From assembly GCA_052246725.1 (NCBI GenBank), contig JBQQCL010000009.1: DNA of 64,000 nucleotides; one strand, given 5' to 3'. Position 1 is the first letter of the stretch, and every line of letters begins with the position of its first letter. The notes below the pieces were generated by a model. The model saw only the letters and a program-made list of their open reading frames with translations. It did not search any database and had not been told where the DNA came from. Both the position numbers and the translations under genes were made by a program. This document shows positions 52,896 through 61,543 of the stretch, piece by piece. Source of the stretch: Pseudalkalibacillus sp052246725. Lineage in GTDB: Bacteria > Bacillota > Bacilli > Bacillales > Fictibacillaceae.

Positions 52896-53681
52896 ATGAT
52901 TAATCATTATACGAAGTTTGCTGCGACACTTTTTCTTTTGCAAGTTGTAACGATCATATTTTCAGGCGCATTCATTTTACGGCATTTTCCTCCTATTCAT
53001 CTGATGAATGCAGTTCTTTCATTGATCATTGCAATCCTTCTATTCAAAATAAAATGGAAGTGGATACCGTCCATCGGCATCCTTTACGGACTCTTATTCA
53101 CTATTCTTACTATCCCTTCACTTATCATATCAATGACCAGGAACATTGACCCAGAATATAATGCAATGTTGGAAGCGAGCAATCCTTTTATAGGAATCAG
53201 CTTCCTTAGTGCACTTTCGGTGGTCACGATATTGTTTGCTTCTATCGCAGGTTTAGTCACAAATTTTCATCCAAATCATCAGGTGCCTATCTGGTTCCCG
53301 AAGGTTAAGGGAGCTGTTTATGGTGCAACGATCATGGGTTTGTTCATCAGTTTTTATTTACAGTTACATTGGGTTACTGGAATAAACGCAAATACAATCA
53401 AAAAGCTCCCGACTATTGTGATGAAACCAGACTCTGTAGAACCAGCAAATATGGAATTGATGGCAGGTGAACCGATCGTACTCCAAATACGAAATGAATC
53501 GGAGAATAAATGCCATATTCTCAGCTTTCCTGAGCTAAATACCAGTGTTCATATGGAAAAAGGACGAACAGGGCTGATTGTTGTGGATCCAGAACCAGGA
53601 ACTTATGTTTATGAATGCAAATCACACCATGATTACTACAGTGATAAAATCAAAGGAGAGTTAACTGTTGTACCGAAGTAA
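52896..53681 (+). CDS. Membrane protein with C-terminal cupredoxin-like domain
   Basis: 261 residues. Four or five N-terminal transmembrane helices (to about residue 165), then an extracytoplasmic domain of about 90 residues resembling a cupredoxin: CHILSFPELN, GRTGLIVVDPEPGTYVYECK and SHHDYYSDKIKGEL. His in CHILSF and Cys/His in CKSHH could be copper ligands, but the usual axial Met after the His is a Ser. Distant relation to cytochrome oxidase subunit II or nitrosocyanin-type domains is possible. No oxidase genes adjacent. Confidence 0.65.
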   Translation: MINHYTKFAATLFLLQVVTIIFSGAFILRHFPPIHLMNAVLSLIIAILLFKIKWKWIPSIGILYGLLFTILTIPSLIISMTRNIDPEYNAMLEASNPFIGISFLSALSVVTILFASIAGLVTNFHPNHQVPIWFPKVKGAVYGATIMGLFISFYLQLHWVTGINANTIKKLPTIVMKPDSVEPANMELMAGEPIVLQIRNESENKCHILSFPELNTSVHMEKGRTGLIVVDPEPGTYVYECKSHHDYYSDKIKGELTVVPK

Positions 53682-53709
53682 ATCCTCAATAAGAAAGCTT
53701 ATCCACTAA

Positions 53710-53738
53710 ACTCATTCTTCCCAGAGTGAGGTTTTTTC
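53710..53738 (+). terminator. Terminator after the cupredoxin-like gene
   Basis: CTCATTCT-TCCC-AGAGTGAG then GTTTTTTC, allowing one G-U pair. Confidence 0.75.
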
Positions 53739-53816
53739 TTTTCCAACGAAAACTTACAATCCAAAAACAGGGGTTTCTTCTGTTATAGTAAAGGAAACGA
53801 TTCTGGGAGTGTACTT

Positions 53817-54437
53817 ATGAAACGAGAAGATATTATTCGGAAAATGAATGACCATACACCTACCATTATCGGAAACAAGGTGTTGAATCATTACGCGATC
53901 CTTCTCCCATTAATCCAAAAGGAAGACGGACTACATCTCTTGTTTGAAGTCCGCTCACTCAATATGAGGCGTCAGCCGGGGGAAATCTGCTTTCCAGGAG
54001 GAAGAGTGGATGCTCAGGACGAACACCCGCAAGATGCGGCGGTAAGAGAAGCAAAAGAAGAACTAGGGATTACAGACGAGGAGATTACAGATGTTTCTCC
54101 TTTTGATTATATGCTTTCCCCGTTTGGTATGATGGTGAATACGTATGTAGGCTTTATAAATTGTTCAGATGCAGATATTGAACCGAACCCTGCTGAGGTA
54201 GAGGAAGTGTTTACAGTTCCGCTATCATTTTTCAAAAACACACCACCAAAGATTCATTATGTAAATTTCGAGGTGAAGCCGGAAGACGGTTTTCCATTTC
54301 ATCTGATTGCAAATGGTGAAGACTACCAATGGCAGACACGGAAAATCGAAGAATACTTCTATGTTTATGAAGGTCAGGTAATCTGGGGGCTTACTGCAAG
54401 GATCCTGCATGCATTCGTTGAATTTATAGAGAAATGA
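53817..54437 (+). CDS. Nudix hydrolase, CoA pyrophosphatase type
   Basis: 206 residues. Nudix box G-x5-E-x7-REAKEELG in GGRVDAQDEHPQDAAVREAK. The upstream RRQPGEICFPGGR matches the CoA-diphosphatase signature (UPF0035; B. subtilis YeaB-like). Predicted to split CoA or oxidised CoA into 4'-phosphopantetheine and 3',5'-ADP. Followed 41 bp later by the TauE-like gene. Confidence 0.88.
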   Translation: MKREDIIRKMNDHTPTIIGNKVLNHYAILLPLIQKEDGLHLLFEVRSLNMRRQPGEICFPGGRVDAQDEHPQDAAVREAKEELGITDEEITDVSPFDYMLSPFGMMVNTYVGFINCSDADIEPNPAEVEEVFTVPLSFFKNTPPKIHYVNFEVKPEDGFPFHLIANGEDYQWQTRKIEEYFYVYEGQVIWGLTARILHAFVEFIEK

Positions 54438-54478
54438 TCGTATAAGCAATTATTCTTGGAAATAAAGTTGGTGTTTTC

Positions 54479-55198
54479 TTGGACAGTGTCATCTTCATTC
54501 TGATCATTCTGGTGGCTTCGGTACTGCAGACAAGCACAGGGTTCGGCTTTTCAATTCTTGCGACCCCGTTTCTTTTATTGCTGTTTGAACCATCTGAAGC
54601 GATACAGATTAATTTGATATTATCGTTAATCATTTCCTGTGCTTTAATATCGAAAATCAGAAAAGATATTGATTTTGGAATTTTAAAAAGGTTTGTGATC
54701 GGGAGTACGATCGGCCTCCCGTTAGGCATCATCGTTTTTTTATCATTGGATATGACCAAGTTGAAATTGGGGATTAGTTTGATCATCTTCCTATTGACTG
54801 TACTATTGATTTTCAAATTTCGAATGAATCAAAGTAAGAATCGGGATTTGGTTGTCGGGGGATTATCCGGTTCGTTGACCACAAGCATCGGTATGCCTGG
54901 TCCGCCGATCTTACTTTATTTTTCGGGAACAGATACACAGAAGGAAAGATTGCGGGGGACCACATTAGCTTTCTATTTATTCATCTATTCAATGAGTCTG
55001 CTCATCCAAGTTGTTTTTGCAGGAACGAATCCAACGGTATGGCTATCGAGCGGGTATGCTTTACCATTAGTATTAGTAGGATTGTTTTTAGGTCAGCGGT
55101 TATTTAAAAAGATCAATCAAAGACTTTTCCGGATCTTCACATATATCATCCTGCTATTTACGGCAATTTACTTACTTAGTGAAAATTGGTCTGTTTGA
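54479..55198 (+). CDS. TauE/SafE family membrane permease
   Basis: 239 residues, TTG start. About eight helices, with STGFGFSILATPFLLLLFEP near the N-terminus and GGLSGSLTTSIGMPGPPILL in the middle, the two repeated motifs of TauE/SafE (sulfite/organosulfonate exporters). Substrate unknown. May be co-transcribed with the Nudix gene upstream. Confidence 0.85.
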   Translation: MDSVIFILIILVASVLQTSTGFGFSILATPFLLLLFEPSEAIQINLILSLIISCALISKIRKDIDFGILKRFVIGSTIGLPLGIIVFLSLDMTKLKLGISLIIFLLTVLLIFKFRMNQSKNRDLVVGGLSGSLTTSIGMPGPPILLYFSGTDTQKERLRGTTLAFYLFIYSMSLLIQVVFAGTNPTVWLSSGYALPLVLVGLFLGQRLFKKINQRLFRIFTYIILLFTAIYLLSENWSV

Positions 55199-55240
55199 TT
55201 ATGGTAAAATGCAGATAAGGACTATACGGAGGCATAGGCA

Positions 55241-56230
55241 ATGACAACGATCAAAGATATTGCAAGACTGGCAAATGTATCGCGTACGACAGTATCACGT
55301 TACATAAACAATAATGGTTATGTGAGTGAAGAAGCGAGAAAGCGGATCATTAAAGCCATAAAAGAAACGGGATACATTCCAAGTGCACAAGCTAAATCAC
55401 TCCGAACAAAGCGCTCAAGTGTTATTGGAGTGATTCTGCCTAAAATCAGTACGGAAACAGCCAGTAGAGTCGTAAACGGGATCAATGGGGAATTATCGAA
55501 ATTCGGTTTTCAAACGTTACTTGCAAATACCCAGCTCAATGATGAAAAAGAAATCGAATATATCAAACTATTGCAAGGGCAGCAGGTTGACGGAATCATT
55601 TTGCTAGCCACAAATATTAATGATCGTCTTCTCGAAGCGATTAGAGGGATTAAAGTACCTTTCATTTCCTTAGGCCAAGACCTGCCAGGGGTCACTTCAA
55701 TCGTATATGATGATTACAATGCGTCTGTCGAATTGACGGAACATCTTATTGAGCGGGGCCATCGGAAAATTGCTTTTATAGGTGTGGATGAAAAAGACCG
55801 TGCAGTCGGCTATCTACGTAAAAAAGCATTTTTAGATACCTGTGGGAAATTTGATTGTGAGTTGGATGAGAATTGGCTGCAAACAGGTGATTTCAGCTAT
55901 GAATCCGGCTATGAAGCGATGGATAGAATTCTCACACAATCGAAGGCACGTCCGACGGCGATATTTGCCGTTACAGACCGAATGGCCATTGGAGCAATTG
56001 AATATTTAAAAGAAAGAAACATCTCTATTCCAGAAGATATAGCGATAGTAGGAATTGGTGCATCGGATCTGTCCAAATACATTACGCCCCCATTGACCAC
56101 TGTCGATTACTTTAATGAAGAAGCAGGAAAGAAAGCTGCGAAATACATGCTTGAGAAATTGGAAAACAAACACATTGAATATAAAAGCTTTACATTAAAC
56201 TATAGACTCATCGTGAGAAATAGTGTATAA
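55241..56230 (+). CDS. scrR: LacI-family repressor of the sucrose locus
   Basis: 329 residues. N-terminal HTH TIKDIARLANVSRTTVSRYI with hinge helix, then a periplasmic-binding-protein-like effector domain (GVILPKISTETASRVVNGIN, AIFAVTDRMAIGAIEYLKER). It lies directly before the sucrose PTS and hydrolase genes, and twin 17-bp operators lie in between. Probably released by sucrose-6-phosphate or a related sugar phosphate. Differs from B. subtilis, where sacPA is controlled by antitermination. Confidence 0.88.
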   Translation: MTTIKDIARLANVSRTTVSRYINNNGYVSEEARKRIIKAIKETGYIPSAQAKSLRTKRSSVIGVILPKISTETASRVVNGINGELSKFGFQTLLANTQLNDEKEIEYIKLLQGQQVDGIILLATNINDRLLEAIRGIKVPFISLGQDLPGVTSIVYDDYNASVELTEHLIERGHRKIAFIGVDEKDRAVGYLRKKAFLDTCGKFDCELDENWLQTGDFSYESGYEAMDRILTQSKARPTAIFAVTDRMAIGAIEYLKERNISIPEDIAIVGIGASDLSKYITPPLTTVDYFNEEAGKKAAKYMLEKLENKHIEYKSFTLNYRLIVRNSV

Positions 56231-56236
56231 TGCACG

Positions 56237-56250
56237 TGAAAACGTTATCA
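56237..56250 (+). promoter_or_regulatory. cre site for CcpA
   Basis: TGAAAACGTTATCA fits the catabolite-responsive element consensus TGNAANCGNWNNCA at every defined base. Just after scrR, upstream of scrA. Confidence 0.8.
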
Positions 56251-56266
56251 TTTTTTATATAACCGG

Positions 56267-56283
56267 TGTGGAATCGTTCACAC
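56267..56283. promoter_or_regulatory. Sucrose operator O1
   Basis: TGTGGAATCGTTCACAC, imperfect palindrome around a central CG, LacI-type. A possible scrA -35 (TTCACA, 56277-56282) with a -10 TAATAT 18 bp on (56301-56306) overlaps it, so binding would block RNA polymerase. Confidence 0.75.
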
Positions 56284-56321
56284 GTTAGACGGGGTGCGTG
56301 TAATATTATTTTTTAAAGAAA

Positions 56322-56338
56322 TGTGGAATCGTTCACAC
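56322..56338. promoter_or_regulatory. Sucrose operator O2
   Basis: A base-for-base copy of O1 (TGTGGAATCGTTCACAC) 55 bp downstream, suitable for cooperative or looped repressor binding. Confidence 0.75.
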
Positions 56339-56446
56339 AAGGAACTTTTGAATGCGTTTACAAGCTTCCCGATCCTTCGCTTCAGTGGTAGATAAAAATC
56401 AGAATTAAAACAAATACTTTATGCTAAGAAAGGAAGGGTTTGTATT

Positions 56447-57856
56447 ATGTCTGAGAATAAACACATCGCTCAAAGCATCATTGACGCAATAGGCGGCAAA
56501 GAAAACATCCAATCAATTGCCCATTGCGCTACTCGACTCCGTATCATGCTGAATGATAAGGAGTTGATCGATCAAGAAAAGGTCGAGTCCATTGATAAAG
56601 TCAAAGGTGCATTCTACAATTCAGGTCAATACCAGATCATTTTAGGGACGGGCACTGTAAACCGAATTTACGAGGAGCTTTCCAACCTCGGGGTCACGGA
56701 AGTTACTAAAGATGAACAGAAGAATGAAGCTGTAAAGCAAGGAAATTTCTTTCAACGTGCAATACGATCATTTGGAGATGTATTTGTACCCATCATTCCA
56801 GCACTAGTTGCAACTGGATTGTTTATGGGATTGCGTGGTCTTGTGATGCAGGAACAAATTCTCGCTCTTTTCGGGATGACACCAGATGATGTTTCAGAGA
56901 ACTTCATTTTATTTACGCAGGTCTTGACTGATACTGCCTTCATTTTCTTACCTGCTTTAATTGCATGGTCGACTTTCAGGGTTTTTGGTGGTAATCCAAC
57001 TGTAGGATTGGTATTAGGTTTCATGTTAGTATCGCCTTCATTGCCAGATGCATGGGAGGTAGCAGCAGGTGACGCAGAACCACTCACATTTTTAGGATTC
57101 ATTCCGGTACTCGGTTATCAAGGTTCTGTTTTACCCGCATTTATCGCTGGTCTTGTTGGAGCGAAATTAGAAAAACGGATTCGAAAAATGGTGCCTGAAG
57201 TCTTAGACTTGATTGTTACACCATTTTTGACGCTATTGGTCATGATTGCACTCTCCCTATTGGTGATTGGACCGGTTTTCCATGCTGTCGAAGAGGCCAT
57301 ACTCCAAGGGACACTTACAATTTTGGAATTGCCATTCGGGTTAAGTGGATTAATTATCGGTTTCTTCCATCAAATCATTGTTGTAACTGGGGTTCATCAT
57401 ATATTCAACTTCTTGGAAATTCAGCTTTTGGAACGGTTCAGCAATAATCCGTTCAATCCGATCATCACATGCTCCATAGCTGCACAAGGTGGAGCCGCTC
57501 TTGCAGTCGGTCTAAAATCAAAATCGAAAAAACTGAAGGCATTGGCACTTCCATCAGCCCTCTCTGCCTTTTTAGGAATTACAGAACCAGCTATCTTCGG
57601 GGTTAACCTACGCTATGTAAAACCATTTGTCATGGGTCTTATTGGTGGAGGAGTAGGAGGTTTTATGGCAACACTTTTCGGACTGAAAGCAACGGGTATG
57701 GCGATCACAGTGATCCCAGGTACGCTATTGTTCTTAAATGACCAAATCCTGCTCTATATTCTCGTCAATCTTGTTTCAATAGCTGTGGCGTTCGGTCTGA
57801 CATGGGTCATTGGCTATTCGGAAAAAAATAAACCAGTTCAGAAAGAAACAGCATAA
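56447..57856 (+). CDS. scrA: Sucrose-specific PTS enzyme IIBC
   Basis: 469 residues. EIIB domain at the N-terminus with phospho-acceptor C27 in IAHCATRLRIML, then a ten-helix EIIC domain (VFVPIIPALVATGLFMGLRG, GVHHIFNFLEIQLL, GITEPAIFGVNLRYVKPFVM). Imports sucrose as sucrose-6-phosphate. There is no EIIA domain, so it must borrow a glucose-type EIIA. GAAAGGAAGG ribosome site. A MITE starts 8 bp after its stop. Confidence 0.93.
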   Translation: MSENKHIAQSIIDAIGGKENIQSIAHCATRLRIMLNDKELIDQEKVESIDKVKGAFYNSGQYQIILGTGTVNRIYEELSNLGVTEVTKDEQKNEAVKQGNFFQRAIRSFGDVFVPIIPALVATGLFMGLRGLVMQEQILALFGMTPDDVSENFILFTQVLTDTAFIFLPALIAWSTFRVFGGNPTVGLVLGFMLVSPSLPDAWEVAAGDAEPLTFLGFIPVLGYQGSVLPAFIAGLVGAKLEKRIRKMVPEVLDLIVTPFLTLLVMIALSLLVIGPVFHAVEEAILQGTLTILELPFGLSGLIIGFFHQIIVVTGVHHIFNFLEIQLLERFSNNPFNPIITCSIAAQGGAALAVGLKSKSKKLKALALPSALSAFLGITEPAIFGVNLRYVKPFVMGLIGGGVGGFMATLFGLKATGMAITVIPGTLLFLNDQILLYILVNLVSIAVAFGLTWVIGYSEKNKPVQKETA

Positions 57857-57864
57857 AAATTTAA

Positions 57865-58330
57865 GGCTCTTTTCTAAAAGATTGTTGCTTATGAGTTATT
57901 TTTAAAAAATCACCTTGTGCAAGTTGATTGGAGAGCAAGGTGCGAGACTCCTCGAAAATGAAAATCGCATTTTCTTCGTGCGATGTAACGCTGCCGAAGC
58001 TTTCCTTGTCCTACGGGATCAGCGTGCCTACTACCTGAATAATCTCCTCGCAAGGCATGCGACGAGAAAGCTCGCTTCGACAGGACTTTCTTGTAGACGC
58101 AGGAGCACAAATGCTTCCTTGAAAAGGAGACTCCTGAGGTCGCAAAACGACGAGTGGGGTCACCGCACGCCCCGCGAAAAGCGAGCATCCGGGAGCGGAA
58201 ATCAACGACTTTTAAAGAAAACTTGGCGAGACCAAGCCTTGTGTAGGTCGAGCCTTAGTTGCCCTTATACTGAAGAAAGTATTTTATACTTTCTTTAAGT
58301 GCAAGAGCAACAATGTTTGCGAAAACAGCC
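57865..58330 (-). mobile_element. Family-B MITE, copy B4, with 8-bp duplication and a nested family-A element
   Basis: Starts GGCTCTTTTCTAAAAGATTG and ends TTTGCGAAAACAGCC. Flanked by AAATTTAA on both sides (57857-57864 and 58331-58338), a perfect 8-bp target duplication. Length is 466 bp; removing the 90-bp family-A element at 58211-58300 leaves 376 bp, exactly the size of B1. Inserted between scrA and scrB. Confidence 0.92.
58211..58300 (-). repeat. Family-A element A5 nested inside MITE B4
   Basis: TTTAAAGAAAACTTGGCGAG ... GAAGAAAGTATTTTATACTT then TCTTTAAGT. It interrupts the family-B sequence ATCAACGACTTT / CAAGAGCAAC, which is continuous in B2 and B3. No clear target duplication. Confidence 0.92.
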
Positions 58331-58431
58331 AAATTTAAAAAGCTTATAAGGTATTGAAGACCTTGTCCAGATACAGGGTCTTCTTACTATTGGTAATGTA
58401 GCAACATTCAGATAGACAGAGGAGAGGTATC

Positions 58432-59928
58432 ATGCAGAACAAGGACCGCTCATTAAGAAAGAAAGCTTATGAAGAGATAAAAAAATATCAAGAGGTAGTG
58501 GATAGTGACCCATACCGCCTGGATTATCACTTGATGCCTCCGGTAGGATTAATGAACGATCCGAATGGACTCATCCATTGGAAAGGCGAGTTTCATGTTT
58601 TTTTCCAATGGATGCCGTTTAAAACAGGACATGGAGCAAAGTTCTGGGGACATTATTCATCTCGCGACCTTATTCATTGGACATGGCAACCGATCGCACT
58701 GACGCCAAGTGAATGGTATGAACAAAATGGTTGTTATTCCGGAAGTGCAGTCAACCATGAGGGAAAACTGAACGTATTCTATACGGGTAATGTCAAAAAT
58801 GATAAGGGAGAACGCGAGACCTATCAATGTTTAGCTGTCTCCGAGGATGGGATCCATTTTGAGAAAAAAGGAGTCGTCATCCATTTGCCAGAAGGGTATT
58901 CAGCCCATTTCCGTGATCCTAAAGTATGGAAACATCAAGATAAATGGTATATGATAATCGGCGCTCAAACAAAGGAACAACTTGGGTGTGCAGTCCTTTA
59001 CACGTCAGATGATCTAATGGGTTGGGAGTTGAAAGGCGAAATTTCAAGCTCAAAAGAACACGATTATCTTGGCTATATGTGGGAGTGCCCGGATTTATTC
59101 CATTTGGATGATATAGATGTTTTCATGTTTTCTCCCCAAGGCCTGGGATCACAAGGCATTCACTATAACAATGTTCATCAATCGGGCTATGTTATTGGTG
59201 AACTTGACTATGATCGTGCTGTTCTTCATCATGGTCCTTTCTGTGAACTTGACCGTGGTTTTGAGTTTTATGCTCCACAGACTACTCTAGATGATGAAGG
59301 GCGGCGAATATTAATCGGATGGATGGGGGTTCCAGACCAGGATGAAGAAAAACAGCCAACTCGGGCTTATAAATGGATCCACAATATGACCATTCCGAGA
59401 GAACTTCGCGTAAAAAAGGGGAAAATCCGTCAAAGCCCTGTGAAAGAACTTAAAAAGATGCGACGGAACCTTTTTCAAAAGAAAGATCTCAAGGTAAATG
59501 ACGAATCGCTGCATCTTTCTGAACTTGATGGGGCTGTCATGGAAGTATTTTTAAAGTTTGGGGACGCAGATGCTTTCAACCGCTTTGAAATCGATCTATT
59601 CGACTATGCAAAAGTGATTTATCAAAACGAAACAAAAGTGCTTACCCTTGAAAGGAAGAACGTTGACAATAAGTCTATAGAATCAAGAAGTTGTCAGATA
59701 TCGAAGCTAGAGACATTACAATTGTTCATCGATCATTCTTCCATCGAGGTCTTTGTTAATGAGGGTGAGGAAGTCTTTACTGCCCGGATTTTTCCCGATA
59801 AAAAGAACGCTTCTATCCACTTTTCAGCGTCTGGGTCAGTCACCTTTGATTTATGGAAGTGGGATTTGACCGGGTATACGTACCAAACTTCTGAAAAGGC
59901 AATGAGAGAAGCAAACAAGAACCCATAG
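58432..59928 (+). CDS. scrB: Sucrose-6-phosphate hydrolase (GH32)
   Basis: 498 residues. Hydrolyses sucrose-6-phosphate to glucose-6-phosphate and fructose. Five-bladed propeller with nucleophile D43 in MNDPNGLIHW, FRDPKVW, and acid/base Glu in WECPDLF; C-terminal beta-sandwich with IDHSSIEVFVNEGEEVFTAR. AGAGGAG ribosome site. Completes the scrR-scrA-scrB pathway. Confidence 0.95.
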   Translation: MQNKDRSLRKKAYEEIKKYQEVVDSDPYRLDYHLMPPVGLMNDPNGLIHWKGEFHVFFQWMPFKTGHGAKFWGHYSSRDLIHWTWQPIALTPSEWYEQNGCYSGSAVNHEGKLNVFYTGNVKNDKGERETYQCLAVSEDGIHFEKKGVVIHLPEGYSAHFRDPKVWKHQDKWYMIIGAQTKEQLGCAVLYTSDDLMGWELKGEISSSKEHDYLGYMWECPDLFHLDDIDVFMFSPQGLGSQGIHYNNVHQSGYVIGELDYDRAVLHHGPFCELDRGFEFYAPQTTLDDEGRRILIGWMGVPDQDEEKQPTRAYKWIHNMTIPRELRVKKGKIRQSPVKELKKMRRNLFQKKDLKVNDESLHLSELDGAVMEVFLKFGDADAFNRFEIDLFDYAKVIYQNETKVLTLERKNVDNKSIESRSCQISKLETLQLFIDHSSIEVFVNEGEEVFTARIFPDKKNASIHFSASGSVTFDLWKWDLTGYTYQTSEKAMREANKNP

Positions 59929-59954
59929 GACAATTTTAGAGGATGATACAAAAA

Positions 59955-59988
59955 AGCTCACAGAGAACGTTTCTGTGGGTTTTTTTAC
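59955..59988 (+). terminator. Terminator of the sucrose locus
   Basis: CTCACAGAG-AACG-TTTCTGTGGG followed by TTTTTTT. Confidence 0.82.
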
Positions 59989-60036
59989 TGTTATACTTAT
60001 AAATATGGATCAGTATTTTTCAAGGAGGTTAACAGT

Positions 60037-61389
60037 GTGAAAGATTCTAAGATAATACATAACACGGCATATATCGAACAATTGAAAGAGTTTTTAAAGA
60101 TACCGAGTATTTCAACGCTTCCCGAGCATAAAGAGGATGTGCGAATGGCGGCAGAGTGGCTCGCTGCATCACTTGAAGAGATCGGTATGGAAAACATTGA
60201 AATGGTAGAAACAGTGGGACATCCAATTGTCTACGCAGACTGGCTGCACGCGGACGATAAGCCTACTGTATTGATATACGGCCATTATGATGTTCAACCG
60301 GCGGACCCGATAGAATTATGGGATTCGCCTCCGTTTGAACCTGAAGTAAGAGATGACAAGCTTTATGCAAGAGGTGCCACAGACGATAAAGGCCAGCTTT
60401 TCATTCATGTAAAAGCCCTTCAAACGTTGATGGATGAAGACGGGAAACTGCCAGTAAATGTAAAGCTTTGCATCGAAGGCGAAGAGGAACAGGCAAGCCC
60501 GAATCTGCCCCCTTTCATAAAACAACATACAGACAAGCTATCTTGTGATGCAGTGCTTATTTCCGATACTTCGTTCATTGAAAGAGGACAACCAGCGATT
60601 TGTACGTCTCTTCGGGGGGCGCTGGCTTTGGAACTTTTCGTGAAAACAGCAAACTCCGATCTTCATTCTGGTGTATATGGCGGAGGAGTTCCAAATGCTG
60701 CACATAATCTCGTTAGACTATTAGACTCCTTACACGAACAAAATGGAAAAGTAGCCGTTGAAGGATTCTACGAAGGAGTACCAGATCCTACGGAAGAATT
60801 GAAGCAGGAAGTGGCTGCTATTCCATTTAATGAAGAGAAGAAGAAGAAAGAGTTAGGATTGGAAGCGTTATTTGGTGAAGAAGGGTTTACTTTCCTTGAA
60901 CAAACCGGCATTCGGCCAACACTTGAAATAAACGGGATTACTGCTGGATTTCAGGGAGAAGGGATCAAGACGATTGTTCCTTGTGAGGCGAGTGCAAAGA
61001 TCAGCTGCCGTCTTGTTGGTAAGCAAGATCCACAAACCGTTTTTGAAAAGATTAAAAAGCATGTCGAGACCAACAAACCCGCAGGTTCAAAGGCTGTATT
61101 GAAACAATCGATCCAAGCTGCGCCTGTCTTACTAAACTCCAAGAATCCGATGATACAAAAAGCGGCAGATTCATATGAAACGGTATATGGTGTGCAACCT
61201 CTATTCCCTAAAGATGGTGGCTCCATACCGATTGTAGAGGTATTTTCAACAGTACTGGATGCTCCAGTTGTACTGATGGGCTTTGGTTTACCTTCCGAAA
61301 ATCTCCATGCACCAAACGAGCATTTCCATTTAGAAAACTTTACGCTTGGAATAGAAACCGTCTGTCATTATCTGAAATCTTTAGGTTGA
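60037..61389 (+). CDS. M20-family dipeptidase
   Basis: 450 residues, GTG start behind AAGGAGG. Two-zinc amidohydrolase: YGHYDVQPADP, ARGATDDKGQLFIH, EGEEEQASPNL, and near the end GFGLPSENLHAPNEHF. A dimerisation/lid domain occupies the middle. Closest in character to the M20 dipeptidases annotated in Bacillus (ArgE/DapE/CPG2 superfamily). Exact substrate not predictable. Monocistronic. Confidence 0.9.
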   Translation: MKDSKIIHNTAYIEQLKEFLKIPSISTLPEHKEDVRMAAEWLAASLEEIGMENIEMVETVGHPIVYADWLHADDKPTVLIYGHYDVQPADPIELWDSPPFEPEVRDDKLYARGATDDKGQLFIHVKALQTLMDEDGKLPVNVKLCIEGEEEQASPNLPPFIKQHTDKLSCDAVLISDTSFIERGQPAICTSLRGALALELFVKTANSDLHSGVYGGGVPNAAHNLVRLLDSLHEQNGKVAVEGFYEGVPDPTEELKQEVAAIPFNEEKKKKELGLEALFGEEGFTFLEQTGIRPTLEINGITAGFQGEGIKTIVPCEASAKISCRLVGKQDPQTVFEKIKKHVETNKPAGSKAVLKQSIQAAPVLLNSKNPMIQKAADSYETVYGVQPLFPKDGGSIPIVEVFSTVLDAPVVLMGFGLPSENLHAPNEHFHLENFTLGIETVCHYLKSLG

Positions 61390-61409
61390 GAACGAATTGA
61401 ACAAGAAGA

Positions 61410-61452
61410 AGGAGCCATGTTGAAAATTCAATTCAACAGGCTCCTTTCTTTT
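61410..61452 (+). terminator. Terminator of the M20 gene
   Basis: GGAGCC ... TGTTGAA-AATTCAA-TTCAACA ... GGCTCC then TTTCTTTTT. Confidence 0.85.
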
Positions 61453-61456
61453 TCAT

Positions 61457-61543
61457 TTACAGAAAGTATAAATACTTTCTTCAATATTAGGACAACTAAG
61501 GCTCAGCCTGCACTAAAGCTTGGCAGTGCGAAGTTTTCTTTAG
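61457..61543 (+). repeat. Family-A dispersed repeat, copy A6
   Basis: TTTACAGAAAGTATAAATAC ... GCGAAGTTTTCTTTAGG. Its right end supplies the TAA stop (61542-61540) of the convergent luciferase-like gene. Confidence 0.85.
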
